Source: Sphingomonas sanxanigenens DSM 19645 = NX02 (GTDB lineage Bacteria; Pseudomonadota; Alphaproteobacteria; Sphingomonadales; Sphingomonadaceae). From it: a stretch of 64,000 nucleotides of DNA. Position 1 is the stretch's first letter. Each line of letters starts with the position of its first letter. The notes beneath the pieces were generated by a model, which saw only the letters and a list, made by a program, of their open reading frames with translations, did not search any database and was not told the origin of the DNA. The DNA is taken from contig NZ_CP006644.1 in assembly GCF_000512205.2 (NCBI RefSeq), positions 2,536,520 to 2,600,519 of the forward strand, in the 5' to 3' direction. Positions 1 to 11,469 of this stretch are shown one piece after another. A program made the translations under genes and the position numbers.

Positions 1-743
1 GGCTGGTCCGGGCGCTCGGCGCCGTTCCAGCGCATCACCAGCAGCTGCGCTTCGCGCGCCGAGCCCTGCGACACGCCGAGCAGCGCCCCCATGCCCGCCG
101 CCTGCATCGCCGCCTCGTCCAGCACCTCGATCTCGACGCCGAGTCCGGCAAGCGAACGGCAGCGTTCGACGAAGCTTTCCGGATAGATGATGTTGGGCGG
201 CTCGGACACGAGCTCGCGGGTGAGGAACAGCCCCTCGGCAACCGCGGAGAGCCGCGCCCACGCCTCGTCGGCGCCGCTGCCGCCGCCCACGACCACCAGT
301 TCTTCCAGCGTCGGCTTCTGCTTGGCGGGCAGCTTGGTGCGGTAGGTGTCGATCCGCCAGTCGCGCTGCGCCGCGCCGAACGCGACGCGCGCCGCCGCCT
401 CGGCATCGCTGTCCTCGCCGCCGAGCGCGACGACCAGCCGGGTCTCGCCCGATGTCTGAAGCCGCGCCACCAGCGCGCCGCCGGCCTTTTCGAGATCGGT
501 CGGGGCGGCCTTGCCGATACCGACCAGCAGCACGCGACGCACCGCATCGCCATCGGCCACGAAAAATTCGACGAGACTGCCCGAATCACCTTCGAAACGC
601 TGCGCCGCCGCCGTCAGCCGCGCATGCGCCGCATCGCCCGCGCCCAGCCCGGCGAGCGGCAGCGCATCGAGCGCCCCCTTGGCGACGGGAAAGGCAAGGG
701 CATAAGCGCCCTCGGGGGCGGTGTCGGCGAAGCTGATACGCAT
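1..743 (-). CDS. pepA: Leucyl aminopeptidase family protein (M17), N-terminal part, cut by window edge
   Basis: Reading the minus strand from the ATG at 743 gives an open frame of 247 codons to the window edge with no stop. The product begins MRISFADTAPEGAYAL, then shows the M17 N-terminal macro-like domain (LLVGIGK near residue 70, ALGGEDSDAEAAARVAFG after it) and the linker ELVSEPPNIIYPESFVERC, which in M17 peptidases precedes the catalytic domain. The two-metal catalytic domain lies beyond the window. The role would be removal of N-terminal residues from cytosolic peptides. The gene diverges from lptD across about 155 bases, so both promoters must lie in 744-899. Confidence 0.87.
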   Translation of the reverse strand, partial: MRISFADTAPEGAYALAFPVAKGALDALPLAGLGAGDAAHARLTAAAQRFEGDSGSLVEFFVADGDAVRRVLLVGIGKAAPTDLEKAGGALVARLQTSGETRLVVALGGEDSDAEAAARVAFGAAQRDWRIDTYRTKLPAKQKPTLEELVVVGGGSGADEAWARLSAVAEGLFLTRELVSEPPNIIYPESFVERCRSLAGLGVEIEVLDEAAMQAAGMGALLGVSQGSAREAQLLVMRWNGAERPDQ

Positions 744-899
744 GATCTGTGCTGTCCTGATGCGAGACGTCGGCTGCCTCTCTAGGCCAGCCGGACCGCT
801 CAGGCCAACCCCGCCCGCGTCAGGGCAATTGCGGTTGGCGCTGAGCGATGCGATAGGCCGTCGGATGCAGCGTTCGGCATATGGCGTGTGGGGACTTCG

Positions 900-3134
900 G
901 TGACGAGCAGGATCGCAATCATTGTGGCCATGCTTGGCGTCGCGGGTTTCATGGAAAGCCGCGCCGCGGCGCAGGATCTCTCGGAACGGCCGGTCGATCC
1001 GCCGCCGCCCCCCGCGGCGGCACCGGCCGATCCCGAGCAGATCGATTTCACCGCCGATGCCCTGACCTACGACAATGATGCCGATGTCGTCACCGCCAGC
1101 GGCGACGTGCGCCTGTTCCGCGAAGGCAACCGGCTGCGGGCGGACAGCGTGACGTGGAACCGCAAGAGCGGCGAGGTGCGCGCGACGGGCAATGTCGCCG
1201 TCACCAATCCCGGGGGTGACACCGCCTATGGCGATTCGGTGGAGCTGACCGACACGCTGAAGGACGGCATCGTCGAAAACCTGCTGATCGTGCTGCAGGA
1301 TGGCGGCCGGCTCGCCGCCCGGCGCGGCACGCGCGTCAACGGCGTCTCGACGCTCGATCATGCCGCCTACACGCCCTGCTCGGTGATCGATCAGGATGGC
1401 TGCCCCAAGGATCCGGTGTGGCGGATCACCGCGGTAAAGGTGGTGCACGATCCGGTGCGGCACCGCATCAGCTACAAGGGCGCGCGCATCGAGATGTTCG
1501 GGCTGCCGTTCATCCCCCTGCCCGGCCTGTCGCATCCCGATGGCGGCTCTGGCGGTGCCGGTCTGCTGGTACCCAACCTGCGCTACAGCCGGCGCAACGG
1601 GCTCGAGATCGGCCTGCCTTATTATCTGCCGCTCGGCCCCAACCGCGACGTCACCATCACGCCGCACGTGTATACGGATGTGCTGCCGGCGATCGAAGGC
1701 CAGTATCGCGCATTGACCTCGACCGGCGCCTACCAGGTGTCGGGCTGGGCGACCTATGGATCGCGGCTTCCGGCGACGGCTGAGCAGACCGCGGACTCGC
1801 AGCGCGATTTCCGCGGCTACATCGACGTCAGCGGCAAGTTTCAGCTTTCCCCCTACTGGAGCATACGGGGGTCCGGCCGGCTGACCACCGACCGCACCTT
1901 CCTGCGCCGCTACGACATCAGCCGCGAGGATCGCCTGCGCTCGGTGGTCGAGGCCGAGCGGATCGACGACGATTCCTATCTCTCGATCGCCGGCTGGGCG
2001 GTGCAGACGCTGCGCGTCAGCGACGTCCAGAGCCAGCAGCCGATCGCGCTGCCGATCATCGATTATCGCCGCAGGCTGGAAGATCCGCTGCTCGGCGGCC
2101 GGATCGAACTGCAGGCGAACAGCCTCGCGCTCGCGCGCACCGAGGGGCAGGATACGCAGCGCGCCTTCGCCAGCGCGCGCTGGGATCTGCGCACCCTGAC
2201 CGGCCTCGGCCAGGAGGTGGTGTTCACCGGCTATGTCCGCGGCGACGTCTATCATACCGACGAGGTGCTGCGCACGATCACCGAAAGCTATCGCGGTCGC
2301 CCGGGCTGGGAAGGCCGCGGCATCGCCAGCGCGGCGGTGGACGTGCGATGGCCGTTCGTGGGCGAACTGTTCGGCGGCACCCAGCGGTTGACCCCGCGCG
2401 TCCAGTTCGTCGCCACCCCCGACGTCGCCAACCTCAAGATCCCCAACGAGGATTCGCGCGCGGTCGACCTTGAGGACAGCAATCTTTTCGCGCTCAACCG
2501 GTTCCCGGGCTATGACCGCTACGAGGATGGTACGCGCGTTACCTATGGCGTCGAATGGCAGCTCGACCGGCCGGGGCTGTCGGTCAACGCGATCGTCGGC
2601 CAGAGCTATCGCCTGACCAGCAAGCCCAGTCTCTTCCCCGACGGCACCGGCCTTTCCAGCCGCACCTCCGACATCGTCGGCCGCACCACGGTGCGCTACC
2701 GCGATTTCATGAGCGTCACCCACCGCTATCGGCTCGACAAGGACGGATTCTCGATCCGCCGCAACGAGATCGATGCCACGGTGGGCTCCGACAGTACCTA
2801 TGCATTGGTCGGCTATCTCCGGCTCGACCGCAACATCGGCCCGGAGCTCGAGGATCTGCGCGATCGCGAGGAGCTTCGGGTCGGCGGCCGCGTGCAGGTC
2901 GCGCGCTACTGGTCGGTCTTCGGGTCGACGATCATCGACCTTACCAGCCGCGGCGAGGATCTGCTCTCGTCGTCCGACGGATATGAGCCGGTCCGCCATC
3001 GGGTCGGCATTTCCTATGAGGATGATTGTCTGGAGCTTGGCTTGACGTGGCGGCGCGACTATGAGGACACCGGTGACGCGCGGCGCGGCAACAGCTTCCT
3101 GTTGCGGCTCTCGCTAAAGAATATTGGCCGCTAA
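900..3134 (+). CDS. lptD: LPS assembly outer-membrane protein LptD
   Basis: The product is an outer-membrane beta-barrel that inserts lipopolysaccharide into the outer leaflet. The frame opens at a GTG at 888; the GTG at 900 gives a cleaner signal peptide (TSRIAIIVAMLGVAGF, ending near AAAQ), so I prefer it (744 residues, typical of alphaproteobacterial LptD). Residues about 50-150 form an OstA/LptA-like jelly roll (FTADALTYDNDADVVTASGDV, then repeated G-V-A-V strands). Two cysteines follow in CSVIDQDGCPKDPVW. The rest is the C-terminal barrel with alternating aromatic strands. surA follows and its frame overlaps the end, as in the classical lptD-surA-pdxA-rsmA order. Start choice is the main uncertainty. 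Confidence 0.93.
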   Translation: MTSRIAIIVAMLGVAGFMESRAAAQDLSERPVDPPPPPAAAPADPEQIDFTADALTYDNDADVVTASGDVRLFREGNRLRADSVTWNRKSGEVRATGNVAVTNPGGDTAYGDSVELTDTLKDGIVENLLIVLQDGGRLAARRGTRVNGVSTLDHAAYTPCSVIDQDGCPKDPVWRITAVKVVHDPVRHRISYKGARIEMFGLPFIPLPGLSHPDGGSGGAGLLVPNLRYSRRNGLEIGLPYYLPLGPNRDVTITPHVYTDVLPAIEGQYRALTSTGAYQVSGWATYGSRLPATAEQTADSQRDFRGYIDVSGKFQLSPYWSIRGSGRLTTDRTFLRRYDISREDRLRSVVEAERIDDDSYLSIAGWAVQTLRVSDVQSQQPIALPIIDYRRRLEDPLLGGRIELQANSLALARTEGQDTQRAFASARWDLRTLTGLGQEVVFTGYVRGDVYHTDEVLRTITESYRGRPGWEGRGIASAAVDVRWPFVGELFGGTQRLTPRVQFVATPDVANLKIPNEDSRAVDLEDSNLFALNRFPGYDRYEDGTRVTYGVEWQLDRPGLSVNAIVGQSYRLTSKPSLFPDGTGLSSRTSDIVGRTTVRYRDFMSVTHRYRLDKDGFSIRRNEIDATVGSDSTYALVGYLRLDRNIGPELEDLRDREELRVGGRVQVARYWSVFGSTIIDLTSRGEDLLSSSDGYEPVRHRVGISYEDDCLELGLTWRRDYEDTGDARRGNSFLLRLSLKNIGR

Positions 3135-3189
3135 GCGTGCGTTCAGCGACATTGGGGCACGAGCGCCGCATGGTGGAAGCGATGGGACT

Positions 3190-4548
3190 TTGAGCAAGGC
3201 AGTGGTAAAAACCAACAGCATCGGCCTGCGCGCGTGCGCAGCGCTGGCAGCGATCGCGATGATGACGACCGGCGCGATCGGTCAGGCCGTTCCCGACGAG
3301 GGCACCCCCGGCGAAGCGCAGCTCAACCTGCCGGACAATCCGACGATCTACGGCCCTTCGACGATCGCGATGCGCAAGGCGACGGCGATCATCAACGGCG
3401 AGATCATCACCGAGACCGACGTCGCGCAGCGCCTCGCGCTCGTGATCACCGCCAATGGCGGCCGTGTGCCCGCCGAGGAGCGCGAGCGGCTGCGGCTGCA
3501 GGTGCTGCGCAACCTGATCGACGAGACGCTGCAGATCCAGGAGGCCAAGGCCAACGAGATCACCGTCCCCGACGAGGAGGTGCAGCAGAGCTATGTGCGC
3601 GTCGCGCGCAATTTCGGCCGCGCACCCGACGATTTCGCGAAGTATCTGCGCGAGAACGGCTCGTCCGAAGCCTCGATCAAGCGCCAGATCCGGGGCGAAA
3701 TCGCCTGGAGCCGCTTGCTGCGCCGCCGCGTGGAGGCGGGCGTGAGCGACGCCGAGGTGCAGGCCGTGATCGATCGCCTGAACGCCGCCAAGGGCCAGGC
3801 CGAATATCACATCGGCGAGATCTACCTCTCGGCGACGTCCGAGACCGCTGGCGAGGTTTTCCAGAACGGTCGCAGGATCATCGAGCAGATCCGGGCCGGC
3901 GGTTCCTTTTCTGCCTATGCGCGCCAGTTTTCCGAAGCATCGACCAAATCGGTCGGCGGTGACGTCGGCTGGATCCGCGCCGGACAACTGCCCGATGCGC
4001 TCGACACCGCGATGCGCGAGATGAAGATCGGCCAGATTGCCGGCCCGATCGAGATCCCGGGCGGCTTTTCGATCCTCTACATGGTCGATCAGCGCCAGGT
4101 GCTGACGGCCGATCCGCGTGACGCGCTGCTCAGCCTGCGGCAGATCTCGCTGCCCTTCGCGCCCGGCACGACGCAGGCGCAGGCATCCGAAAAGGCGGCC
4201 GCCTTCGCAGCTGCGACCGCCAAGATCCAGGGGTGCGGCGGCGCGACCGAAATCGCGAAGTCGGTGGGTGCCGAGGTCGTCGACAATTCGCAGATCCCGG
4301 TGAAGAACCTGCCGCCGCAGCTTCAGGACATGATGCTCAACCTCCAGGTCGGCCAAGCGACCCCGCCCTTCGGCTCGCAGGAAGATGGCGTGCGCGTGCT
4401 GGTGTTGTGCGGTCGCGACGATCCGCAGGTCGCCGAAGGCCCGTCGTTCGAAAAGATCAAGGGCGACATGGAAGACCAGAAAGTGAATCGCCGCGCCCAG
4501 ATCTATCTGCGCGACCTTCGGCGCGATGCGGTGGTCGATTATCGCTGA
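3190..4548 (+). CDS. surA: Periplasmic chaperone / peptidyl-prolyl isomerase SurA
   Basis: SurA escorts unfolded outer-membrane proteins, including LptD, across the periplasm. The frame is open from 3124, overlapping the lptD end, but the first residues do not look like a leader. A TTG at 3190 with GGAAG upstream, or a GTG at 3202, places the signal peptide (LRACAALAAIAMMTTGAIGQA) close to the N-terminus. A SurA_N chaperone domain follows (TAIINGEIITETDVAQRLAL through the IRGEIAWSRLLRRRV helix), then one parvulin domain (GGDVGWIRAGQLPDALDTAM, GFSILYMVDQR) and a C-terminal segment. Alphaproteobacterial SurA often has one recognisable rotamase domain rather than two. About 452 residues; cotranscribed with lptD and pdxA. 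Confidence 0.9.
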   Translation: MSKAVVKTNSIGLRACAALAAIAMMTTGAIGQAVPDEGTPGEAQLNLPDNPTIYGPSTIAMRKATAIINGEIITETDVAQRLALVITANGGRVPAEERERLRLQVLRNLIDETLQIQEAKANEITVPDEEVQQSYVRVARNFGRAPDDFAKYLRENGSSEASIKRQIRGEIAWSRLLRRRVEAGVSDAEVQAVIDRLNAAKGQAEYHIGEIYLSATSETAGEVFQNGRRIIEQIRAGGSFSAYARQFSEASTKSVGGDVGWIRAGQLPDALDTAMREMKIGQIAGPIEIPGGFSILYMVDQRQVLTADPRDALLSLRQISLPFAPGTTQAQASEKAAAFAAATAKIQGCGGATEIAKSVGAEVVDNSQIPVKNLPPQLQDMMLNLQVGQATPPFGSQEDGVRVLVLCGRDDPQVAEGPSFEKIKGDMEDQKVNRRAQIYLRDLRRDAVVDYR

Positions 4549-4561
4549 TCGTCTCACATCG

Positions 4562-5554
4562 ATGCCGCCGCTCGCGGTGGCACTGGGTGATCCCGCCGGC
4601 ATCGGTCCGGAGATCGCGGCAAAGGCCTGGGCCGCCCGCGGCGCGCATTCGCTGCACCCCTTCTTCGCGGTCGGCGATGCCCGGTCGGTGGAAACGGTGT
4701 GGAGCGGACCGGTTGTCCGCATTTCCGATCCCGATGAGGCGGTATCGGCGTTCGAGCGCGGCTTGCCGGTCATCCAGATGGAGGATGCCGGGCCGATCGC
4801 GCCCGGCCAGCCGAGCCTCGAGGGCGCGCGTTGCTCGCTCGATTCGCTCGAACTGGCGGCCGGGCTGACCCGCGCCGGCATTTCCAGCGGCCTTGTGACC
4901 GGGCCGGTTTCCAAGAGCCAGCTTTACGCGATCGGTTTCCGTCATCCCGGCCAGACCGAGTTCGTTGCCGAACGCTGCGGCGTCGCGCGCGACAATGTCG
5001 CGATGATGCTGGCCGGCCCCTCGCTGCGCGTCGTGCCGATCACGACGCATGTGCCGCTGGCGCAGGTCCCGTCGCTGCTGACGGTCGAACTGCTCGTCGC
5101 CAAGGCGCGGACCACGGCGCGCGGGCTGACCCGCAATTTCGGCATCGCTGCCCCCCGCCTCGCCTTCGCCGGGCTCAACCCGCATGCCGGCGAGAATGGC
5201 GCGATGGGGCGCGAGGAGATCGATATCATCCTGCCCGCGATCGCCCAGTTGCGGGAGGAAGGGATCGACGTCACCGGGCCGTTCGCGGCGGATGCGATGT
5301 TCCACGCGCGGGCGCGCCAGGGTTATGACGTGGCGATGTGCCTCTATCATGATCAGGGGCTGATCCCGCTCAAGACGCTGCATTTCGACGAGGGCGTCAA
5401 CATGACGCTGGGCCTGCCGATCGTGCGCGTGGCCCCGGATCATGGCACCGCGTTCGCCATCGCCGGCCGCGACGAGGCGATCCCGGGGGCGATGATCGCC
5501 GCGATCAAGCTTGCCGCCACTGCCGCCGAACACCGCGCCCGCGCCAACCAGTGA
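4562..5554 (+). CDS. pdxA: 4-hydroxythreonine-4-phosphate dehydrogenase PdxA
   Basis: PdxA oxidises 4-phosphohydroxy-L-threonine in the DXP-dependent pathway to pyridoxal phosphate. An in-frame ATG at 4526 exists inside surA; the ATG at 4562 yields [18 protein letters not shown], the canonical PdxA N-terminus, 330 residues, the usual family length. Family features seen are [14 protein letters not shown], the metal-region histidine in [27 protein letters not shown], and [19 protein letters not shown] followed by [15 protein letters not shown]. The gene starts 13 bases after the surA stop and its end is followed within 20 bases by rsmA. Confidence 0.95.
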   Translation: MPPLAVALGDPAGIGPEIAAKAWAARGAHSLHPFFAVGDARSVETVWSGPVVRISDPDEAVSAFERGLPVIQMEDAGPIAPGQPSLEGARCSLDSLELAAGLTRAGISSGLVTGPVSKSQLYAIGFRHPGQTEFVAERCGVARDNVAMMLAGPSLRVVPITTHVPLAQVPSLLTVELLVAKARTTARGLTRNFGIAAPRLAFAGLNPHAGENGAMGREEIDIILPAIAQLREEGIDVTGPFAADAMFHARARQGYDVAMCLYHDQGLIPLKTLHFDEGVNMTLGLPIVRVAPDHGTAFAIAGRDEAIPGAMIAAIKLAATAAEHRARANQ

Positions 5555-5573
5555 CGACGGGCCGGATCGGCCG

Positions 5574-6407
5574 ATGACCGCGCCCTCCCCATTGCTGCCG
5601 CCGCTGCGCGACGTGATCGCGCGACACGGCCTTGCCGCGTCCAAGGCGCTCGGCCAGAATTTCCTGCTGGACGAGCAATTGCTCGATCGCATCGCCGCCA
5701 TTCCCGGCGACCTCGCCGGCCAGACGGTGTTCGAGGTCGGCCCGGGGCCCGGCGGTCTCACCCGCGCGCTGCTGCGGGCGGGGGCCTCGGTCGTCGCGGT
5801 TGAGCGCGACCGGCGCTGCCTGCCCGCGCTCGCCGAAGTCGAGCAGGCCTTTCCGGGCAAATTGCGGGTGATCGAGGGCGATGCGCTGGCGATCGATCCC
5901 GAGCGGGAAGCCGGTGGCGGCGCGCACATTGTCGCCAACCTGCCCTATAATGTCGGCACCGCCTTGCTGGTCGGATGGCTCTCGGGTGACCGCTGGCCGC
6001 CCTGGTGGCAGTCGCTGACGCTGATGTTCCAGCGCGAGGTTGCCGAGCGTATCGTCGCGGCGCCACAATCAGACGCGTTTGGGCGGCTTGCCGTACTCGC
6101 GCAGTGGCGCAGCAGCGCGCGGATCGCGATGAACGTGCATCGCTCCGCGTTCGTGCCGCCGCCCAAGGTGATGTCGGCGGTCGTTCACATCCGCCCCCAG
6201 CCGGCGCCCGAGGGTGTCCGCTTCGCGACGCTGGAGCGGCTGACCGGCGCTGCCTTCGGCCAGCGCCGCAAGATGCTGCGCCAGAGCCTCAAGGGCATGC
6301 CGGGCGCGCTCGATGCGCTGGAACGCTGCGGCATCGATCCGACGCGGCGCGCGGAAACGCTGTCGGTCGCCGATTTCGTCGAGGTCGCCCGCGCGATCGG
6401 GCGCTGA
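5574..6407 (+). CDS. rsmA: 16S rRNA dimethyladenosine transferase RsmA (KsgA)
   Basis: This enzyme dimethylates two adjacent adenines near the 3' end of 16S rRNA using S-adenosylmethionine, late in small-subunit assembly. The start at 5574 ([20 protein letters not shown]) is preferred over the in-frame 5511 position inside pdxA. Diagnostic motifs are [19 protein letters not shown], the SAM motif [15 protein letters not shown], acidic VERDRRC, and the catalytic NLPYNVGT (NLPY); [16 protein letters not shown] begins the C-terminal domain. 277 residues, normal length. Last gene of the lptD-surA-pdxA-rsmA run; the next gene is convergent. Confidence 0.96.
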   Translation: MTAPSPLLPPLRDVIARHGLAASKALGQNFLLDEQLLDRIAAIPGDLAGQTVFEVGPGPGGLTRALLRAGASVVAVERDRRCLPALAEVEQAFPGKLRVIEGDALAIDPEREAGGGAHIVANLPYNVGTALLVGWLSGDRWPPWWQSLTLMFQREVAERIVAAPQSDAFGRLAVLAQWRSSARIAMNVHRSAFVPPPKVMSAVVHIRPQPAPEGVRFATLERLTGAAFGQRRKMLRQSLKGMPGALDALERCGIDPTRRAETLSVADFVEVARAIGR

Positions 6408-6446
6408 ACCGTCCGCCCATCTGTTCGACGGACCGGGCGATCGATC

Positions 6447-6968
6447 CTACTCGACCGCTTCCACCGCTACGGTCGGCGCCGGCGTCACAGCCTTGGCGCT
6501 GAGCGCTGTCGGCGGGGGGCCCTTGTCGATCACCGCGGCCAATGTGGTCGCCTCGGCGCAGGTGGCTGCGCTGCAAAGCCCCTTGATCCGCGCCAGATTC
6601 TCGCGCGCCTTGGCGATCGCGCCCTTCTGGACGAGCGCCTCGCCCTGCCCCTTGAGCGCCGCCAGGTCGGTCGGCTCAAGCAGCAGCGCCTCCCGATACA
6701 TGCGGATCGCCTTGCCCGGCAGCTGTTGCGCCTGCGCGATCCCCGCCAGTGCGATGAACGCCGAACGGTTGCGGGGATCGACCGCGAGCGCGGTCTCGAG
6801 CAGGTCGGTCGCGCCGTTGAGGTCGCCCGCCGTACGCGCCGCCGCAGCGCGTTCGACCAGCGCCACCGAACGGGCATCGACCTGATGGTCGGGGCGTTGA
6901 CCCGTCACGCTGCTGGAGACGGCGGCAAGCGCCAGCGCCAGGGCACAGGCAACGGGGGTATAACGCAT
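6447..6968 (-). CDS. Exported tetratricopeptide-repeat protein
   Basis: From the ATG at 6968 the product starts [19 protein letters not shown], a signal peptide, then about 150 residues containing two to three TPR units ([57 protein letters not shown]). A pair of cysteines ([11 protein letters not shown]) and a proline/alanine/valine-rich tail end it. 173 residues. TPRs mediate protein contacts; no partner is indicated. It is convergent with rsmA and lies just downstream of the rsmB-type gene on the same strand, with about 35 bases between, so co-transcription is likely. No specific function can be assigned. Confidence 0.75.
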   Translation of the reverse strand: MRYTPVACALALALAAVSSSVTGQRPDHQVDARSVALVERAAAARTAGDLNGATDLLETALAVDPRNRSAFIALAGIAQAQQLPGKAIRMYREALLLEPTDLAALKGQGEALVQKGAIAKARENLARIKGLCSAATCAEATTLAAVIDKGPPPTALSAKAVTPAPTVAVEAVE

Positions 6969-7003
6969 CACGGTCTCCCAAACGGGCGAAACAGGTTTTC
7001 GTA

Positions 7004-8185
7004 TCACGGCTTGATCAGTCTCGCGACGAAAAATCCATCGGTACGATCATGCCCCGGTGTCAGCAAGATGCCCGCGCCATCGCTTCGTCCGACTTCGGTC
7101 AGCGGCGCAACCGCGCGCCATCCCCGATTGCGATCGAGGAAGGCCGCCACCTGCGCCGCCCCCTCGTCGGCGAGGAGCGAGCATACCGCATAGATGAGGG
7201 CGCCGCCCGGCCGAACAAGCCCCCCGCCGATGTCGATCAGCCGTGACTGCAACGAAACCAAGCGTTGCAGCCGTTCGGGCGTCAGCCGCCAGCGTGCCTC
7301 GGGGTTGCGCCGCCATGTGCCCGTGCCCGAACAGGGTGCATCGATCAGCACCAGATCGGCGGCGCCGGCGATATCGGCGAACGCCGCCGCCTCGCGTCCG
7401 TCGTCGAGCAAGCGCGTCTCGACGATCGTCGCCCCCGCCCGGGCCGCACGCGGCTCCAGCCGCCGCAGCCGGTCCCGCACCGTATCCGATGCGATCAACC
7501 GGCCACGATTGGCCATCGCCGCCGCCAGCGCCAATGTCTTGCCGCCGGCGCCCGCGCAGAGGTCGACCGCGATCATATCGGGTGCGGCGGCGCAGGCGAG
7601 CGCGAGCAATTGGCTGCCCTCGTCCTGCACTTCGACGAGGCCATCCTTCCAGACGTCGCTCTGTTCGATCTGGAGATTCTCGGCCAACCGCACGCCATCG
7701 GGCGCATGCGGGGTCGATTGCGCGCCTTCGAGCCCGGCCAGCACCGCGGCCCGATCGCCCTTCAGCCGGTTGACCCGGAGATCGAGCGGCGCGCGCTCCA
7801 CCAGCGCGTCGCGCTCCTGCGCGCCGACCAGCGGCGAGAGCCGCTCGACGAGCCAGACCGGGATCGCCGACGCCGCCTGCCCCGGCTCGTCGGTCGCGAT
7901 CGGCGCCGGGCCATAGCCGCTGCCGTCGAACAGCGCGGCCACGGCATGATCCTCGCGGGCCAGCCCGACCATCGCCGCGCGGCCGTTGACGGGGCGCTCG
8001 CCACTGCGCCGGATCGCCGCATAGACGAGATCGCGGATCGCCCGCCGATCCTTGCTGCCCGCGAAGCGCCGCTCGGCAAACCAGCGCGCGATCAACGTGT
8101 CAGCCGCGGCCCCGCCCTCACGCGCGGCGGCGATGATCAGGTCGAGCAGGTCGATCGCCGCCTGGACTCGCGCCGAGGGTGTCAT
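7004..8185 (-). CDS. RsmB/NOP-family RNA (cytosine-5) methyltransferase
   Basis: The N-terminal 130 residues resemble the NusB-like RNA-binding domain of RsmB ([33 protein letters not shown]). The Rossmann methyltransferase follows: SAM motif [16 protein letters not shown], motif [20 protein letters not shown] with the conserved PC, and motif VI YAVCSLL with the catalytic cysteine. The family methylates C5 of cytosine in rRNA (position 967 in E. coli for RsmB). Substrate is inferred from architecture only. 393 residues, near the family norm of about 430; the alphaproteobacterial forms are often slightly short. guaB lies 27 bases upstream on the same strand. Confidence 0.9.
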   Translation of the reverse strand: MTPSARVQAAIDLLDLIIAAAREGGAAADTLIARWFAERRFAGSKDRRAIRDLVYAAIRRSGERPVNGRAAMVGLAREDHAVAALFDGSGYGPAPIATDEPGQAASAIPVWLVERLSPLVGAQERDALVERAPLDLRVNRLKGDRAAVLAGLEGAQSTPHAPDGVRLAENLQIEQSDVWKDGLVEVQDEGSQLLALACAAAPDMIAVDLCAGAGGKTLALAAAMANRGRLIASDTVRDRLRRLEPRAARAGATIVETRLLDDGREAAAFADIAGAADLVLIDAPCSGTGTWRRNPEARWRLTPERLQRLVSLQSRLIDIGGGLVRPGGALIYAVCSLLADEGAAQVAAFLDRNRGWRAVAPLTEVGRSDGAGILLTPGHDRTDGFFVARLIKP

Positions 8186-8212
8186 GCGACTGTCCGGTGT
8201 GCGATCACCCGA

Positions 8213-9724
<1,512 letters not shown>

Positions 9725-9739
9725 TCAGGCTGCCGGTTG

Positions 9740-10558
9740 CTAGGCCGAGCCTGCACCACGCTGCGCGCGTGCGATCAGCGCCCTGGCCTGATCGACGTGC
9801 ATCGCCTCCACCATCCGCCCCTCGAAGCGCTCCGCACCGCCGGTCGCAGCGGCGACAAGCGCGTGCGCATCGGCCAGTTCGGCATCGGAAGGGCCGAAGG
9901 CACGGTTGGCGATCTCGACCTGATTGGGGTGGATCAGCGTCTTGCCGTCGAAGCCATAGCGCCGGCCTTCTCCGCACTGCAGTTCCAGTGCTTGCGGGTC
10001 GTCGAGCCGGTTGAACACGCCGTCGAGCGCCCAGACGCCGCCCGCCCGCGCGGCCAGCACGATCATCTGCAGCGCCAGCACCAGCCCGGCCCGATCATCC
10101 CCCGCGGGCGTGCCCAGGGTAACGGACAGATCATTGGTGCCGGCGATCAGCCCCGTGACGCCCGGCACGCGCGCGATGTCGGCCGCCGCGAGCAAGCCGA
10201 GCGGCGTTTCGATCATCGCGAGCAGCCGCTTGCCGCTGCCGCGCACCGCGGCGGCGGCAGCCGCGGCCGACTCGACCTTCGGGAGCACGATCATGTCTGC
10301 CGCCGATGCCCGTACCGCCGCCATATCCTCCGCGTAGAGAGCGCTATCCTCGCCATTCACGCGGATCGCCGCCGACCGCTCGCCAAAACCTTCGGCAACC
10401 GCCGCGACGGCGCCCGCGCGCGCGGCAAGCTTGTCCGCCGGCTTCACCGCGTCCTCGAGGTCGAGCAGGATCAGGTCCACCGCCAGGCTGCGCGCCTTGG
10501 CGATCGCCCGCTGGTTGGAAGCCGGAAGAAACAGCGCTGAACGCGGCGCGAGCCCCAT
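9740..10558 (-). CDS. HpcH/HpaI aldolase / CitE-like lyase family protein
   Basis: A TIM-barrel lyase of the citrate lyase beta / malyl-CoA lyase superfamily. The frame extends upstream through unlikely sequence; MGLAPRSALFLPASN at 10558 (or MTMGLAP at 10564) is the natural start, giving 272-274 residues. Family motifs are LILLDLEDAVKPADK, IRVNGEDS (CoA/metal side), MIVLPKVES, AMIETPLGLL (metal glutamate), GTNDLSVTLG and the C-terminal DGKTLIHPNQVEIANRAF. There are no citrate-lyase alpha or gamma genes beside it, so it is a stand-alone CitE-like protein, perhaps acting on malyl-CoA or citramalyl-CoA. Substrate unknown. Confidence 0.85.
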   Translation of the reverse strand: MGLAPRSALFLPASNQRAIAKARSLAVDLILLDLEDAVKPADKLAARAGAVAAVAEGFGERSAAIRVNGEDSALYAEDMAAVRASAADMIVLPKVESAAAAAAAVRGSGKRLLAMIETPLGLLAAADIARVPGVTGLIAGTNDLSVTLGTPAGDDRAGLVLALQMIVLAARAGGVWALDGVFNRLDDPQALELQCGEGRRYGFDGKTLIHPNQVEIANRAFGPSDAELADAHALVAAATGGAERFEGRMVEAMHVDQARALIARAQRGAGSA

Positions 10559-10663
10559 AGTCATCCCCTGGTCATCATCTCGTCTGGATAACACTTGGCG
10601 GGTCGCGCAGCCGCGGGCAATATCCTGCGACCCGTGCGAAGAGCGGCATGATGGAGGGATGCG

Positions 10664-11110
10664 ATGGCGGAAACGCTTCCGCTGGAAGGCCATTGGCTGT
10701 GGATGATCCTCGGCTTCGCAATGGGCGTGGTGGAGATCGTCGCGCCGGGATATTTCCTGATCTGGCTGGGTGTCGCGGCACTTCTGACCGGTATCGTCGC
10801 GCTGCTCACGGGCATCACGCTGCTGCTGCAACTGGCGGTATTCGCGGTGCTGGCGGCGATCGCGGTGTTCGCCGGCCGGCGCTGGTTCGGCGCGGATGCG
10901 ATCGACGCCAGCGATCCGTTGCAGGCAGACCGCGCGCAGCGGCTCGTCGGGCATGTCGTGGTGGTGATCGAGGCGATCGACCATGGCCGCGGCCGGGTGG
11001 AGGCCGGCGGCGGCATCTGGAACGCGCGCGGTCTCGACGCGCCGGTCGGCGCGCAGCTCCGCGCCGTCGGCAGCGACCATGGCGCGCTGCTCGTCGAGCC
11101 GCTGCCATGA
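10664..11110 (+). CDS. NfeD-like membrane protein
   Basis: 148 residues with two to three hydrophobic segments in the first 70 (WMILGFAMGVVEIVAPGYFL, WLGVAALLTGIVALL, LLLQLAVFAVLAAIAVFAG) and a soluble C-terminal OB-fold domain (LVGHVVVVIEAIDHGRGRV, GGGIWNARG, GAQLRAVGSDHGALLVEPL). This matches the short NfeD family, usually paired with an SPFH/stomatin protein in membrane microdomain function. No SPFH gene is adjacent here, which is somewhat unusual. A strong ribosome-binding site (GGAGGG) precedes the ATG. The stop overlaps the next start by four bases (ATGA), indicating translational coupling. Confidence 0.85.
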   Translation: MAETLPLEGHWLWMILGFAMGVVEIVAPGYFLIWLGVAALLTGIVALLTGITLLLQLAVFAVLAAIAVFAGRRWFGADAIDASDPLQADRAQRLVGHVVVVIEAIDHGRGRVEAGGGIWNARGLDAPVGAQLRAVGSDHGALLVEPLP

Positions 11111-11469
11111 TCCTGCGGCTTTGGCGCGGCCGCATCCGCACCGCCGACCGCCAGGCCTATGCCGACTATATCGGCGAGACCGGCGGCGCGGACTATCGAT
11201 CGACGCCGGGCAATCTCGGCTTCCAGATGCTCTTCCGCGACCTGGGCGATGGCCGTTCGGAGGTCACGACCTTGAGCTGGTGGCGCACGCTGGAGGACAT
11301 CACGGCGTTCGCCGGCGCCGACATCGCGCTCGCCCGCTATTATCCCGAGGACGACCGCTTCCTGCTCGACCGCCCGCGCGAGGTGGAGCACCACGAGGTG
11401 TCCGCGGACTCTCTTTTCTCCCCGCCGAGCCCTGCCCGGCGAGACGATCAGAGGTCGGGCGCGACATAG
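11107..11469 (+). CDS. Small antibiotic-biosynthesis-monooxygenase-like (ABM) protein
   Basis: 120 residues beginning MILRLWRGRIRTADRQAYADY, with GNLGFQMLFRDLGDGRSEV and TLSWWRTLEDITAFAGAD. This is the pattern of dimeric alpha-beta barrel ABM-domain proteins, which use a compact ferredoxin-like fold for heme-free oxidations or as stress proteins. It is translationally coupled to the NfeD-like gene by an ATGA overlap. The last roughly 20 residues (SPPSPARRDDQRSGAT) look like a non-domain tail that reads into the end of the convergent gene, so the two 3' ends overlap by 22 bases. Activity is not established. Confidence 0.75.
   Translation: MILRLWRGRIRTADRQAYADYIGETGGADYRSTPGNLGFQMLFRDLGDGRSEVTTLSWWRTLEDITAFAGADIALARYYPEDDRFLLDRPREVEHHEVSADSLFSPPSPARRDDQRSGAT

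Noticed and set aside
2941-4914. 657-residue antisense frame over surA and pdxA
   Set aside because: Arg/Asp/His-rich antisense shadow; both sense genes have diagnostic motifs.
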